Notes: a model not told the origin generated them from the letters alone. A stretch of DNA of 64,000 nt from Methylobacterium sp. CB376 (GCF_029714205.1 NZ_CP121648.1:4229001-4293000), one strand, 5' to 3'; counted from the first letter of the stretch, positions 1 through 8,018 are shown. Program-made: numbers and translations.

Positions 1-2
1 TC

Positions 3-362
3 GCCCGCTTCGAGGTCGCCGAGCAGGAGACGATCGCCGACGTCCTCAAGGCGATGCGCGACCAGGGCACGCCGGCGAGCGGCCAGGTGAAGGCCCCGGC
101 GGAACCCGAGGTGACAGGCCAGATCGACGCCGGCGGCAAGGCGAAGCTGGAGAAGCTGGAACAGGCCAAGGCCGGCGAGGCCTTCGACCTCGAGTACATC
201 CGCGGCCAGATCGAGGGCCACCAGGCCCTGCTCAGGATCCAGGAAGCCTACCTCGCCGGCGGCAAGGACCGCGAGAACCTCGCGGTGGCCAAGCTCGCCC
301 GGACCCAGATCCGCGAGCACCTCACCCTGCTCGCCGACATCGAGAAGGATCTCAAGGACTGA
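3..362 (+). CDS. DUF4142 domain protein, 5' end outside the window
   Basis: The open frame enters from the left edge and ends at a TGA at 360-362; about 119 codons are visible. The C-terminal part is helical, with a DLEYIRGQIEGHQALLRIQEAYL segment of the kind found at the end of DUF4142 proteins (putative exported four-helix, ferritin-like fold). No cofactor ligands can be judged from the fragment. A dispersed repeat module starts directly after the stop codon. The family has no established activity. Family call fairly sure; function unknown. Confidence 0.7.
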   Translation, partial: ARFEVAEQETIADVLKAMRDQGTPASGQVKAPAEPEVTGQIDAGGKAKLEKLEQAKAGEAFDLEYIRGQIEGHQALLRIQEAYLAGGKDRENLAVAKLARTQIREHLTLLADIEKDLKD

Positions 363-364
363 TC

Positions 365-548
365 CGACATCCGACGGATTGCGTCGCCGTCTCCCATTTC
401 GGCAATGCGGATGGCGGCTTCGCTCACGCGCCGCGCGGGCTTGGCATACCCAATCCGCTCGATCCCTTCGGGATGGCGGATTGGGGCTTCGCTCAGGCGC
501 CGCGCGGGCTTGGCAGACGCTGTCCGGACGTGATCGTCCGGACAGCGC
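365..548 (+). repeat. Dispersed intergenic repeat module, copy 1
   Basis: The copy starts with CGACATCCGACGGATTGCG right after the stop of the upstream gene. It carries two GCGCCGCGCGGGCTTGGCA units and ends in a perfect hairpin at 519-546. Near-identical copies lie at 12301-12487 (same strand) and 14141-14216; an inverted copy lies at 18676-18792, and partial copies at about 39315-39382 and 43674-43760. The inverted strand is open in one frame, so it produces a recurring false peptide (KPARRLSEADIRMAEMGDGD). I read it as a REP-like, terminator-type module, not a gene. Confidence 0.8.
519..546. terminator. Perfect hairpin at the end of repeat copy 1
   Basis: GCTGTCCGGACG (519-530) pairs perfectly with CGTCCGGACAGC (535-546) around a TGAT loop. 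No T-run follows. It may end or stabilise transcripts of the DUF4142 gene. Similar but imperfect forms occur in the copies near 12475 and 18680. Confidence 0.5.
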
Positions 549-596
549 ATGACGCGGGCCCCGGGCGGCCGCCGGGCGTGGCCGCCCGGCTCACCC

Positions 597-660
597 GCCA
601 AGCTTCGTGTCGGCCAAGCTTCGTGTCGGCCAAGCTTCGTGTCGGCCAAGCTTCGGCCCG
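597..660. repeat. 16-bp tandem repeat, four copies
   Basis: GCCAAGCTTCGTGTCG is repeated exactly three times (597-612, 613-628, 629-644), followed by a degenerate fourth copy. It lies in the non-coding gap before the double-glycine peptide gene. No spacer structure is present, so it is not CRISPR. Confidence 0.9.
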
Positions 661-809
661 GGCCGGGACTGGTTCGCGTGCACCGGCCGAATCGGGCAAT
701 CCGATCGCGCACTGTCGATCCCGTGCCGGACCGCACGGCGGCTCGGGCTCCGGGGCGCGATGGTCTCCCCATCGAAGCGGCGCCGCGCCGGAACGAGCGG
801 GAGAGAAGG

Positions 810-1049
810 ATGAGCGTCTTCACGGCAACCCTCGCCACGGAGCTCGCGGGCGAGGCGCGGGACCGGGAACTCGGCGACGAGAGCCTGGACGAGGTCAGCG
901 GCGGCGCCCCGTTCCCGATCCGGCCCACGGCGCCGCTGCCCCCCGTCGTGGCGACGCACGACGGCAAGGGCTGGCATTTCAGCGGCGGCCTCTCCTGGCC
1001 GAGCGCGCCCGCGCCGCAGGTCCCGGCTCGCCCCGTCCCGGGCTGGTGA
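810..1049 (+). CDS. Small peptide with double-glycine (bacteriocin-type) leader
   Basis: 79 residues. The ATG at 810 follows a strong GAGAGAAGG ribosome site. Residues 20-32 read ELGDESLDEVSGG, matching double-glycine leaders: Gly at -1/-2, Val at -4, Leu at -7 and Leu at -12. Cleavage would leave a 47-residue core rich in proline and tryptophan, with no cysteine. Such leaders direct export and trimming by C39-peptidase ABC transporters. The only ABC exporter in the window (52.9-55.2 kb) lacks the catalytic cysteine, so the processing enzyme must be elsewhere, if there is one. A second leader with the same spacing occurs at 14432-14620. The leader is clear; the mature activity is unknown. Confidence 0.6.
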   Translation: MSVFTATLATELAGEARDRELGDESLDEVSGGAPFPIRPTAPLPPVVATHDGKGWHFSGGLSWPSAPAPQVPARPVPGW

Positions 1050-1117
1050 CGGCTGCCGGGGGCTGGCGAGACGCGATCGCCGGACCATCCCGGTCCCCCG
1101 AGAAGCCGCCCCGGGCC

Positions 1118-1354
1118 TCAGCGCGACGGCTTGGCCGACTTCTCGGGCGAGGGCTGGCTGTCCAGGCGCTCGCCGCCGACGCATTCGCGCAGGTAGGTGT
1201 CGCGCTCGCCGCCGCCGAGCTTCAGCGCGTCGGCGCGCGAGGCGCATTCCCGCTGCCACTGCTCCGGCGAGGAGGAGGTCGGGGTCGCGCCTTCCGCGGC
1301 CGCCGCGCCGGCGGCGAGGGTCAGGCTGAGGGCGAGAAGGGCGCGGATCGGCAT
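1118..1354 (-). CDS. Small exported protein with a PsiF-like repeat
   Basis: 78 residues beginning with a signal peptide (MPIRALLALSLTLAAGAAAA). The mature part holds QWQRECASRADALKLGGGER followed by a second Cys about ten residues on. That resembles the PsiF repeat, with two cysteines around a KLxGxxR core, but only one unit is present where PsiF has two. Function of the family is unknown. The gene stands alone, convergent with the double-glycine peptide gene and 68 nt upstream of the serA stop codon's side. Family assignment is moderate. Confidence 0.5.
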   Translation of the reverse strand: MPIRALLALSLTLAAGAAAAEGATPTSSSPEQWQRECASRADALKLGGGERDTYLRECVGGERLDSQPSPEKSAKPSR

Positions 1355-1422
1355 GGTCGGGCCTCCGGGACGGGCGAGCGATCAAGCCGCCGCCCTCCCG
1401 CCGGTTCCGGCCGCCGCGCGCC

Positions 1423-2670
1423 TCAGCGGCGCTCGTAGAGGAGCCGCGCCCGGATCGTGCCCTCGAGCTGCCGGATCTCCTCCAGCAGCGCCTCGGCGTC
1501 GCCCTCCACCGCGTCGGTCTCGATCACCACGTACCCGACCTCGCCGTCGGTCTGGTAGAATTGCGCCGCGATGTTGATGCCCTGGCGCGCGAAGACGTCG
1601 TTCAGGCGCCGCAGCATGCCCGGGATGTTGCGCTGGACGTGGATGTAGCGCGTGCCGAGCGGCCTCGCGGCGAGCTGAACCTGCGGAAAATTCACCGCGC
1701 CGAACGTCGAGCCGATATCCGAGTAGTCGACGAGCTTGCGCGCCACCTCGGCGCCGATCCGCTCCTGCGCCTCCTCGGTCGAGCCGCCGACATGCGGCGT
1801 CAGGATCACGTTCTCAAGGCCCTGGAGCGGCGAGACGAAGCGCTCCTGGTTCGATTTCGGCTCGACCGGGAAGACGTCGACCGCCGCGCCGCGCAGGTGG
1901 CCGTCGCGCAGCGCGCCCGCGAGCGCGTCGAGGTCGACCACGGTGCCGCGGCTGTTGTTGATCAGGTAGGCGCCGGGCTTCATCGCCCGGATCTGCGCCT
2001 CGCCGATCATGGTGTGGGTGGCGGGCGTCTCGGGCACGTGCAGCGAGACGACGTCGCTCTGGCCGAGCAGGTCGTCGAGGGTCTCGACCGGCTCGGTGTT
2101 GCCGTGGCGCAGGCGGTCGGTGAGGTCGTAGAAGATCACCCGCATGCCCATCGCCTCGGCGAGGTTCGAGAGCTGCGAGCCGATATTGCCGTAGCCGACG
2201 ATGCCGAGCGTCTTGCCGCGCACCTCGAAGGAATTCGCCGCCGACTTGTCCCAGCCGCCCGCATGGGCCGAGACCGAGCGCGGCACGATGCGGCGCAGCA
2301 GCATCACGATCTCGCCGATGACGAGTTCGGCCACCGAGCGGGTGTTCGAGAACGGCGCGTTGAAGACCGGGATGCCGCGCCGGCGCGCCGCCTGCAGGTC
2401 GACCTGGTTGGTGCCGACCGAGAAGCAGCCCACCGCGATCAGCCGGTCGGCGGCCTCGAAGGCGCCCTCGTCGAGCTGCGTGCGCGAGCGGATGCCGAGG
2501 AGATGCGTGCCCCTGAGCGCCTCGCGCAGGTCCGCCGGGTCGAGCGCCTTCGCGAGGCGGGTGACGTTGGTGTAGCCGGCGGCGTTCAGCAGCGACACGG
2601 CGCTGTCGTTGATGCCTTCGAGGAGAAGGACGCGGATCTTGTCCTTCGGCAAGGAGAGTTTGTCGGCCAT
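1423..2670 (-). CDS. serA: D-3-phosphoglycerate dehydrogenase
   Basis: 415 residues, the length of the E. coli-type SerA with a C-terminal ACT domain. It oxidises 3-phosphoglycerate to 3-phosphohydroxypyruvate with NAD, the first step of serine synthesis. Visible features are the Rossmann motif GIVGYGNIGSQ near residue 160, the substrate and NAD-binding NNSRGTVVD near 240, the catalytic TPHVGGST histidine near 293, and an ACT domain after about 340 (RNIPGMLRRLNDVF..INIAAQFYQT) that in this family binds serine for feedback control. It has no serC or serB neighbour. In a methylotroph it would sit beside the serine cycle (inference). Confidence 0.95.
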   Translation of the reverse strand: MADKLSLPKDKIRVLLLEGINDSAVSLLNAAGYTNVTRLAKALDPADLREALRGTHLLGIRSRTQLDEGAFEAADRLIAVGCFSVGTNQVDLQAARRRGIPVFNAPFSNTRSVAELVIGEIVMLLRRIVPRSVSAHAGGWDKSAANSFEVRGKTLGIVGYGNIGSQLSNLAEAMGMRVIFYDLTDRLRHGNTEPVETLDDLLGQSDVVSLHVPETPATHTMIGEAQIRAMKPGAYLINNSRGTVVDLDALAGALRDGHLRGAAVDVFPVEPKSNQERFVSPLQGLENVILTPHVGGSTEEAQERIGAEVARKLVDYSDIGSTFGAVNFPQVQLAARPLGTRYIHVQRNIPGMLRRLNDVFARQGINIAAQFYQTDGEVGYVVIETDAVEGDAEALLEEIRQLEGTIRARLLYERR

Positions 2671-2854
2671 CGGGGTCGTCTCGTCGGGCGCGCGGGCGCA
2701 GGGCCGGACCGATAGGAGAGGCGAGGGCGCGGCGCAACCGGACCCCGCGCGATGCAGGGCTGGGCTGCGCGGGCGGCGGGGCGACGGCGTGCCCCGTTGC
2801 GGCGGCCGCCCCGCCGTGGTGTGGCGGCGTTATTCCTTCGCGCGAGGACCCGCC

Positions 2855-3448
2855 ATGCCCCTCTCCCCCGCCATGCGCCGCGCGGCGATCCCGCTCGTCG
2901 CCTTCGTGCTCGGCCTCGCGGCGCTCGGCCTCGCCGCCTCGGCGATGCTCGGCCGCCCGACCGTCCCGGCGAGCGGCGTCGGCGGCCCCTTCGCGCTCGT
3001 GGACCAGGACGGCCGCCCCGTCACCGACAAGGACGTGGCGGGGCGGGCGCACCTCGTCTTCTTCGGCTTCACCCATTGCCCCGACGTCTGCCCGACGACC
3101 CTGCAGCAGATCTCGGACGTGCTCGCGGCGCTCGGGCCGAAGGGCCGCGACGCCAAGGCGCTGTTCATCACGGTCGATCCCGAGCGCGACACGCCCGAAG
3201 CCCTCAAGGCGTACCTCGCGAGTTTCGACCCGCGCATCGTCGGCCTCACCGGCACGCCCGAGGCCGTCGCCGGCACGCTGAAATCCTACCGGGTCTACAG
3301 CCGCAAGGTGCCGCTCAAGGACGGCGACTACACGATGGAGCACACGGCGCTCGTCTACATCATGGACGCGCGCAACAACTTCGTCGGGTCACTCAACCTG
3401 ATGCGGCCGGCGGCGGATGCCGCGGCGGAGTTCGCCCGCCAGCTCTGA
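2855..3448 (+). CDS. SCO1/SenC family copper chaperone
   Basis: 197 residues with an N-terminal membrane anchor (residues 8-30) and a thioredoxin-fold periplasmic domain. The copper ligands are visible: FTHCPDVCPTT (CxxxC, near residue 75) and the distal histidine in TMEHTALVY (near 165). Sco proteins deliver copper to, or maintain thiols in, the CuA site of cytochrome oxidase. The ATG at 2855 is chosen because the hydrophobic anchor follows it directly; upstream codons are not conserved-looking. The last 60 bases overlap the 3' end of the convergent glycosyltransferase gene. Confidence 0.9.
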   Translation: MPLSPAMRRAAIPLVAFVLGLAALGLAASAMLGRPTVPASGVGGPFALVDQDGRPVTDKDVAGRAHLVFFGFTHCPDVCPTTLQQISDVLAALGPKGRDAKALFITVDPERDTPEALKAYLASFDPRIVGLTGTPEAVAGTLKSYRVYSRKVPLKDGDYTMEHTALVYIMDARNNFVGSLNLMRPAADAAAEFARQL

Positions 3449-5287
3449 GGCGGTCGAGGCCCGGCGCCTCCGGCGGGCCGCGCGGGCGAGGCCGTGCTCG
3501 GTCTTGTTCCAGCGGAACGGCGCGACGAAGAACTCGGCGAGGCCGAGCCACGCCCCGAGGCTGACGAGGACGTAGTAGGCCGGCAGCGCGGCGATCCAGG
3601 GGATCAGGTCCGGCCGGCCGCGGCGCAGGCAGCCGAGCAGGGCGGGCAGGGCGATCGCCGCGAAGCCGGCGCCGAACAGCTCGATCCCGAGCGCCGTGAC
3701 CATGTTGGTCCAGAAGCTCGGATCCGGCTCGGCGGGCTGCACCAGGAGGCGCCAGCCCGCCACGAGGAGCGCGGCCGGGTAGACCAGGGCCGAGACGACG
3801 GCGCCGGGCACCAGGGCGAGCGCGGCCAGCGTCCCGAGCACGCCCAGCGCGCGGGCCGTCGCGACGGGCCGGCGGGCATGGGTGATCGTGGTCTGCACGA
3901 ACCCCTTCATCCAGCGGGTCCGCTGCCGCAGCCAGCGCCCCGGGCGGCTCGGCATCTCCTCCCCGGTCGGGAGCGGCAGGTCGCCGACGCGGTAGCCGGC
4001 CGCGCTCAGGCGCAGGCCGAGATCCGCGTCCTCGGTGACGTTCCAGGCGTCCCAGCCATGCACGGCCCGCAGCGCCTCGGTCCGGAAATGCGTGGTGGTG
4101 CCCCCGAGCGCGATCGGCAGCCGCCACGCCGCCAGGGCCGGCACGAGCACGTCGAACAGGGCCGCGTATTCGAGCGCGAAGCAGCGGGTGAGCCAGGACT
4201 GCTCCGCGTTGTCGACCACGAGCCGGCCCTGCAGGCAGGCCGTCCGCGGGGACGTCCGCGCGAAGAGCGCGGCCGCCGCGCGCAGCTGCAGGGGGTGCGG
4301 CTCGTCCTCCGCGTCGTAGACGGCGAGGTAGGTCCCGCGGGCGAGGGGCAGGGCGACGTTGAGCGCCCGCGGCTTCGTGCGCGGCTCGCCCGGCGGGGCG
4401 ACGATGACTTCGATCCAGGGCGGCAGGGCGCGGGCGGCGAGCGCCCCGGCCGTCTCCGCGTCGTCCGCCTCGATCACGATCTTCGCGTCGAGCTTGGTGG
4501 CCGGGTAGTCGAGCCGCGCCAGGGCCGCGATCAGGTCCGGCACGATCGCGGCCTCCCGGGAGAGGGCGACCAGCACCGTGTAGACCGGCAGGTCGGCATC
4601 CTCGGCCCGCGGCAGGTCCGGCAGCGGGCAGGGCGGCACGAGCAGGGCGGCGAGGCGGAAGACCGTCATGCCGAGGAACAGGAGGCTGACGGCGGCCGCC
4701 GCGGCCCCCTGCACGCTGCCCGGCGCGTCCCACAGGAGCGGCACGGCCGCGAGCGCGAGGCAGGCGGCGAGGCACTGCCCGGGGCTCGGGCCCGGCCGGT
4801 AGGCCCAGTCGGGCGCGGCGCGCTGCAGGGCCTCGCTGGCCTGGCGCGCCGCCTGCGGCGCGCAGGCTTCGAGCACCGCCGCCCGCAGCTGGCCCGGCGC
4901 GGTGATCGCGATCCCCGATCCGGCCCGGGCGCCGCCCGCGAGCAGGTGCCCGATCTCGGCCCCGCGCGGGGCGCGCACCAGGGCCGGACCCCCGCCCGGC
5001 GGGAGCGGCGCCACGCCCGCCAGGATGCTCTCCGGGTAGCGGGCTCCCGGGCCGAGGGCGATCGCCCCCGCGAGGTAGGGCGCGCCGAGGGCGCGCGCGA
5101 GGGCGCGGTAATAGGCCTCCTCGCTCATCAGGCCGCTGCGGATCAGCGCCGTGGCGCCGTCGGTTCCGCTGCAGCGGGCGATCCACCCGGCCAGGGTCAG
5201 GACGTCCAGCGGCACGCCCTCGGCCCGGAGGAAGGAGAGTTCGGGCCTGACGTCGGCATGCGCTGCGGCCGGCACTGCGAAGGGCAC
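3389..5287 (-). CDS. Family 2 glycosyltransferase, membrane-bound, cellulose-synthase-like
   Basis: 632 residues. Residues 45-130 resemble the small MshEN-type domain (GLMSEEAYYRALARALGAPY). Two membrane segments follow at about 170-215. The GT2 domain then carries DAEDE near 325 (DxD-type metal site), TEDADLG near 418 (catalytic acid) and QRTRWMKG near 455 (QxxRW). Three or four membrane segments follow at 480-600. This layout fits processive polysaccharide synthases that couple synthesis to export through the inner membrane. Product unknown. There is no PilZ domain and no cellulose operon. The arginine-rich tail comes from the region overlapping the sco gene. Confidence 0.85.
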   Translation of the reverse strand: MPFAVPAAAHADVRPELSFLRAEGVPLDVLTLAGWIARCSGTDGATALIRSGLMSEEAYYRALARALGAPYLAGAIALGPGARYPESILAGVAPLPPGGGPALVRAPRGAEIGHLLAGGARAGSGIAITAPGQLRAAVLEACAPQAARQASEALQRAAPDWAYRPGPSPGQCLAACLALAAVPLLWDAPGSVQGAAAAAVSLLFLGMTVFRLAALLVPPCPLPDLPRAEDADLPVYTVLVALSREAAIVPDLIAALARLDYPATKLDAKIVIEADDAETAGALAARALPPWIEVIVAPPGEPRTKPRALNVALPLARGTYLAVYDAEDEPHPLQLRAAAALFARTSPRTACLQGRLVVDNAEQSWLTRCFALEYAALFDVLVPALAAWRLPIALGGTTTHFRTEALRAVHGWDAWNVTEDADLGLRLSAAGYRVGDLPLPTGEEMPSRPGRWLRQRTRWMKGFVQTTITHARRPVATARALGVLGTLAALALVPGAVVSALVYPAALLVAGWRLLVQPAEPDPSFWTNMVTALGIELFGAGFAAIALPALLGCLRRGRPDLIPWIAALPAYYVLVSLGAWLGLAEFFVAPFRWNKTEHGLARAARRRRRASTASELAGELRRGIRRRPHQVE

Positions 5288-5404
5288 CCGGGCTCCCGGC
5301 GGCGATCGATCGTGCTACACGAGCGGCGTGGGACGGAGCCCCTGGCCGGCAGCGAACCGGCAGCCCCGCGCACGCTTGGTGGATGGTTTACGGCCGGGAG
5401 AGAC

Positions 5405-6292
5405 ATGACGCAAGGGAAGCGATGGACGCGGCTCGTCTCGGCACCCAACTTGGCGCCCGTCTTGGCGCCCGTCTTGGCGCCCGTCCTGGCGCTCGCCCTC
5501 TGGTGCGGCGCGGGCCGGGCGGCCGAGCCGGTCACGATCCCGAATTTCTGGAATCCCCGCGCGCGCCTGGAGCGGCCCGAGCCGCCGCAGACGAGCCGCG
5601 CCGTCCGCTTCATCACGGACGACGAGTACCCGCCGCTGCACTTCGCCGGACCGGACGGGAACCCGACCGGCTTCTCGGTCGAACTCGCCCGGGCGGCCTG
5701 CGAGAAGCTCAACCTCACCTGCACGGTGCAGGCGCGCCGCTTCGACACGCTGCTCGACGCGCTCGCGGCCAAGGAGGGCGACGTGGTGGCGGCCGCGATC
5801 CCGCTGACTCCGGCCCTGCGCGCGAATTTCCTCGCCACGCGGCCCTATTTCCGCTGGCCCGCCCGCTTCGTCGTCCGCGCCGACAAGGGCCTGCCGGCGC
5901 CCGACGCGAAGGCGCTCGCGACCCGCAGCGTCGGCGTGGTCGCGGGGACCGCGCACGAGGCCTACCTGAAGGCGTTCTTCCGCACGACCCCGCGCGGCTT
6001 TCCCGACCTCGGCACGGCGCAGGCGGCGCTGAAGCGCGGGGAGATCGACTACCTCTTCGCGGACGGGGTGGCGCTGGCCCTCTGGCTGGGCGGCGTCGAC
6101 GCCGCCGGATGCTGCGCCTTCGCGGGGGGCGACTACCTGGAGAACCGTTACTTCGGCGAGGGGATCGGCCTCGTCACCCGCAAGGAGGACGAGGTGCTCG
6201 CCCGCGCCCTCGACGACGCGCTGCAGCGCCTGTGGGACGAGGGGAAATACGCGGAACTCTACCTGCGGTTCTTTCCCGTGAGCCCGTTCTGA
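5405..6292 (+). CDS. Family 3 solute-binding protein (amino-acid type)
   Basis: 295 residues. A signal peptide ends near AGRAAEPV; a SBP_bac_3 domain follows (RFITDDEYPPLHF, GFSVELARAACEKL, DVVAAAIPLTPALRANF, GVVAGTAHEAYL, RGEIDYLFADG, LVTRKEDEVLARALDDALQRL). Such proteins bind polar amino acids or similar small molecules in the periplasm. No ABC permease or ATPase gene is beside it, so it may serve a distant transporter or a sensor. The ATG at 5405 follows a GGGAGAGAC ribosome site. The hydrophobic stretch of the signal peptide is encoded by a 12-bp tandem repeat (LAPVLAPVLAPV). Confidence 0.85.
   Translation: MTQGKRWTRLVSAPNLAPVLAPVLAPVLALALWCGAGRAAEPVTIPNFWNPRARLERPEPPQTSRAVRFITDDEYPPLHFAGPDGNPTGFSVELARAACEKLNLTCTVQARRFDTLLDALAAKEGDVVAAAIPLTPALRANFLATRPYFRWPARFVVRADKGLPAPDAKALATRSVGVVAGTAHEAYLKAFFRTTPRGFPDLGTAQAALKRGEIDYLFADGVALALWLGGVDAAGCCAFAGGDYLENRYFGEGIGLVTRKEDEVLARALDDALQRLWDEGKYAELYLRFFPVSPF
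5449..5496 (+). repeat. 12-bp in-frame tandem repeat in a signal peptide
   Basis: CTTGGCGCCCGT is repeated three times exactly (5449-5484), followed by a degenerate fourth copy. Each unit adds four residues (LAPV) to the hydrophobic core of the solute-binding protein's signal peptide. Slippage would change the length without breaking the frame. Confidence 0.85.
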
Positions 6293-6313
6293 CCGCGCCC
6301 CGAGGAGGATGCG

Positions 6314-6961
6314 ATGACCGAGACGCTGCGCCTCTATTATTCCCCGGGTGCCTGCTCGCTGGCGCCGCACGTCGCGCTGGAGGAGACCGGGGCGCCCTTC
6401 GAGCCGGTGCGGGTGAACCTCGCGGCGGGCGAGCAGCGGCAGGCCTCCTACCTGGCGATCAACCAGAAGGGCCGGGTGCCGGCGCTGGCCGAGGGGGCCT
6501 GGGTGCTGACCGAGAACCCGGCCGTGCTCCGCTACATCGCCCGGCGCTTCCCCGAGGCGGGTCTCTGGCCGGAGGACCCGCGCGGGGAGGCGGCCTGCGC
6601 GGAGTGGCTCGCCTGGCTCGCCTCGACGGTGCACGTCGCCTACGCGCATGTCCGGCGGGCGGAGCGCTACGCCGGCGAGGAGGCGGCGATCGCCGAGGTG
6701 CAGGCCAGGGGCCGGGAAGCCTGCTTCGACCTCTGGACCATGATCGAGGTCGGGCTGTCGCGCGGCGGCTGGGCCCTGGGCGAGCGCTACAGCGTGGCCG
6801 ACCCCTACCTGCTGGTGTTCTGGATCTGGGGCCGCGGCCCGGCGCTCGGCTACGAGATGGCGCGGCTGTTCCCGCACTGGACCGCCCATGCCCGGCGGAT
6901 GGCCGCGCGCCCCGCCGTGCAGAGGGTGTTCGCCCGCGAGGGTTTGGCGCTACCCGCATAA
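6314..6961 (+). CDS. Glutathione S-transferase, beta-class-like
   Basis: 215 residues, typical GST length. The thioredoxin-like N-terminal domain starts YYSPGACSLAPHVALEE, with Cys14 in the position of the beta-class active-site cysteine. KGRVPAL carries the cis-proline and LTENPAVLRYIA the glutathione-binding ES/N-type loop. The C-terminal helical domain has the SVADPYLLVF N-cap motif with its buried aspartate. Cytosolic. It starts 21 nt after the solute-binding protein gene, with GAGGATGCG just before the ATG, so the two probably share a transcript. Substrate unknown. Confidence 0.9.
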   Translation: MTETLRLYYSPGACSLAPHVALEETGAPFEPVRVNLAAGEQRQASYLAINQKGRVPALAEGAWVLTENPAVLRYIARRFPEAGLWPEDPRGEAACAEWLAWLASTVHVAYAHVRRAERYAGEEAAIAEVQARGREACFDLWTMIEVGLSRGGWALGERYSVADPYLLVFWIWGRGPALGYEMARLFPHWTAHARRMAARPAVQRVFAREGLALPA

Positions 6962-7094
6962 GCTGTCCGTGGGAGCGGTGCCTGGCCTGGGTGCAGGGCG
7001 CGTGACCGGCGCCCGCCGCCGTCGCTCGCCTCGCCGCTCTCCCGAAACGGCCCGAGGGCGCGCCGATCCGAAGCCTTCCCCGACCGGCCGCCCG

Positions 7095-7286
7095 TCAGCC
7101 GAGGAGGTGCCGCGCGGCCCGCAGCGCCGCGTAGCCCAGACATGCCGTCCAGATCGCCGCGAGCCCGTGACGGAGCAGTTCGCCCTCCCGGTGAATGACC
7201 CTGAGGGCTCTCTCGGCTGTCCCTGAGCGTGTCATCGGCGTGCGGCTCGCGTGGCTCCGATGCCGAGCTTGCGCTGAATTTTTCAT
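7095..7286 (-). CDS. Small hypothetical protein, possible membrane segment
   Basis: 63 codons from the ATG at 7284-7286, or 46 from the ATG at 7233-7235. The last 26 residues (RHGLAAIWTACLGYAALRAA) could form one membrane helix. No clear ribosome site stands before either ATG and no family is recognised. It may be a chance frame in a GC-rich gap. Confidence 0.25.
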   Translation of the reverse strand: MKNSAQARHRSHASRTPMTRSGTAERALRVIHREGELLRHGLAAIWTACLGYAALRAARHLLG

Positions 7287-7716
7287 CTTGCCGTTGGGGC
7301 GACATCTAAAATTGTCGCCGGATCCGAGATTCCGGGTTCCGGCGGGACGCCGTGAAGAACGGCACGAGGGGAGCTTCGCTCGGTCGATCAGGCAGAACCC
7401 GACGCCCGTGCCGACGGGCCGGCCCGTCGGAGGGCAGTGCCTGTGCGACGCGCCGTCCGAGCTCAGGCCTGCGGTCCGGGCCGGGTCCGCATTCCGCCTG
7501 GGGAAGCGGAGAGATCAGCGGGATTGCCCGCCGTCGCGCGAGGGCGCGTGATGGGTCTCGTCTCTCGCCGGTCGTCTCGCCGGTCGTCTCGCCGGTCGTC
7601 TCGCCGGTCGTCTCGCTTTGCGTCGAATGCCGGTTCCGGGCTGGAGGCGGCCGCCGGGGGCTGCCACGGGGTGGCGTCACGCCGCCCCGCCGCCGTGCCG
7701 GGGCGCGGGCGAGACG
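7287..7716. other. Gene-free stretch
   Basis: I see no convincing gene here on either strand. Its only structures are the tandem repeat at 7563-7610 and, next to it, the CtrA-type box that precedes the gene at 7785. Confidence 0.5.
7563..7610. repeat. 12-bp tandem repeat, four copies
   Basis: TCTCGCCGGTCG is repeated four times exactly, with a partial fifth copy, in the gap upstream of the gene at 7785. There are no spacers. Confidence 0.9.
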
Positions 7717-7732
7717 TTAACGACCTGTTAAC
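7717..7732 (+). promoter_or_regulatory. CtrA-type box TTAA-N7-TTAAC
   Basis: TTAA (7717-7720), CGACCTG, TTAAC (7728-7732) matches the CtrA consensus TTAA-N7-TTAAC exactly. TTAA is rare in this GC-rich sequence, so a chance match is less likely. It lies 52 nt before the ATG of the 77-residue gene at 7785, a normal place for an activator or repressor. In alphaproteobacteria CtrA controls cell-cycle genes. Confidence 0.6.
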
Positions 7733-7784
7733 CATGCCTGCCCGACATCATGCGGTCCGAGCATTCTCATCCCTGTGAGGCGGC

Positions 7785-8018
7785 ATGGGCATCGTCGAGC
7801 AGCGTGAGCGCGCCCAGCAAGCGTGGGCTTTCGCGCTGGAGCACCTCGTGAGCAAGGGCTGCGACGAGGCCGTCGCCCTCGAGACCATGAGCGAAGTGGC
7901 GTTCCAGACCTACGTCGACCGCCACGGATCGGTGGCGACGGCGAGCTATCTGCGGCTGCTGGCGCAGCAGGTCGAGGAGGCCGATCGCGAATTCGCCGCC
8001 GCCCTGATGCAGGGGTGA
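7785..8018 (+). CDS. Small acidic helical protein behind a CtrA-type box
   Basis: 77 residues, no signal peptide or membrane segment. It looks fully helical (EQRERAQQAWAFALEHLVSK, then DRHGSVATASYLRLLAQQVEEADREFA). I do not recognise a family. The ATG at 7785 follows GTGAGGCGGC. It is preceded by a long non-coding stretch and a TTAA-N7-TTAAC box, so it has its own promoter and may be cell-cycle controlled (inference). The next gene begins 69 nt downstream. Confidence 0.6.
   Translation: MGIVEQRERAQQAWAFALEHLVSKGCDEAVALETMSEVAFQTYVDRHGSVATASYLRLLAQQVEEADREFAAALMQG

Noticed and set aside
597..660. Tandem repeats at 597, 7563 and 29641 as possible CRISPR arrays
   Set aside because: Units are directly adjacent with no spacers, and no cas genes are present.
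3494..5404. Very long plus-strand frame opposite the GT2 gene, and similar frames opposite the M23 peptidase (27536-29330), serA, the RND pump and the secretion ATPase
   Set aside because: They are Arg/Gly/Pro-rich mirror frames of recognised genes, a usual effect of high GC; no family features or ribosome sites.
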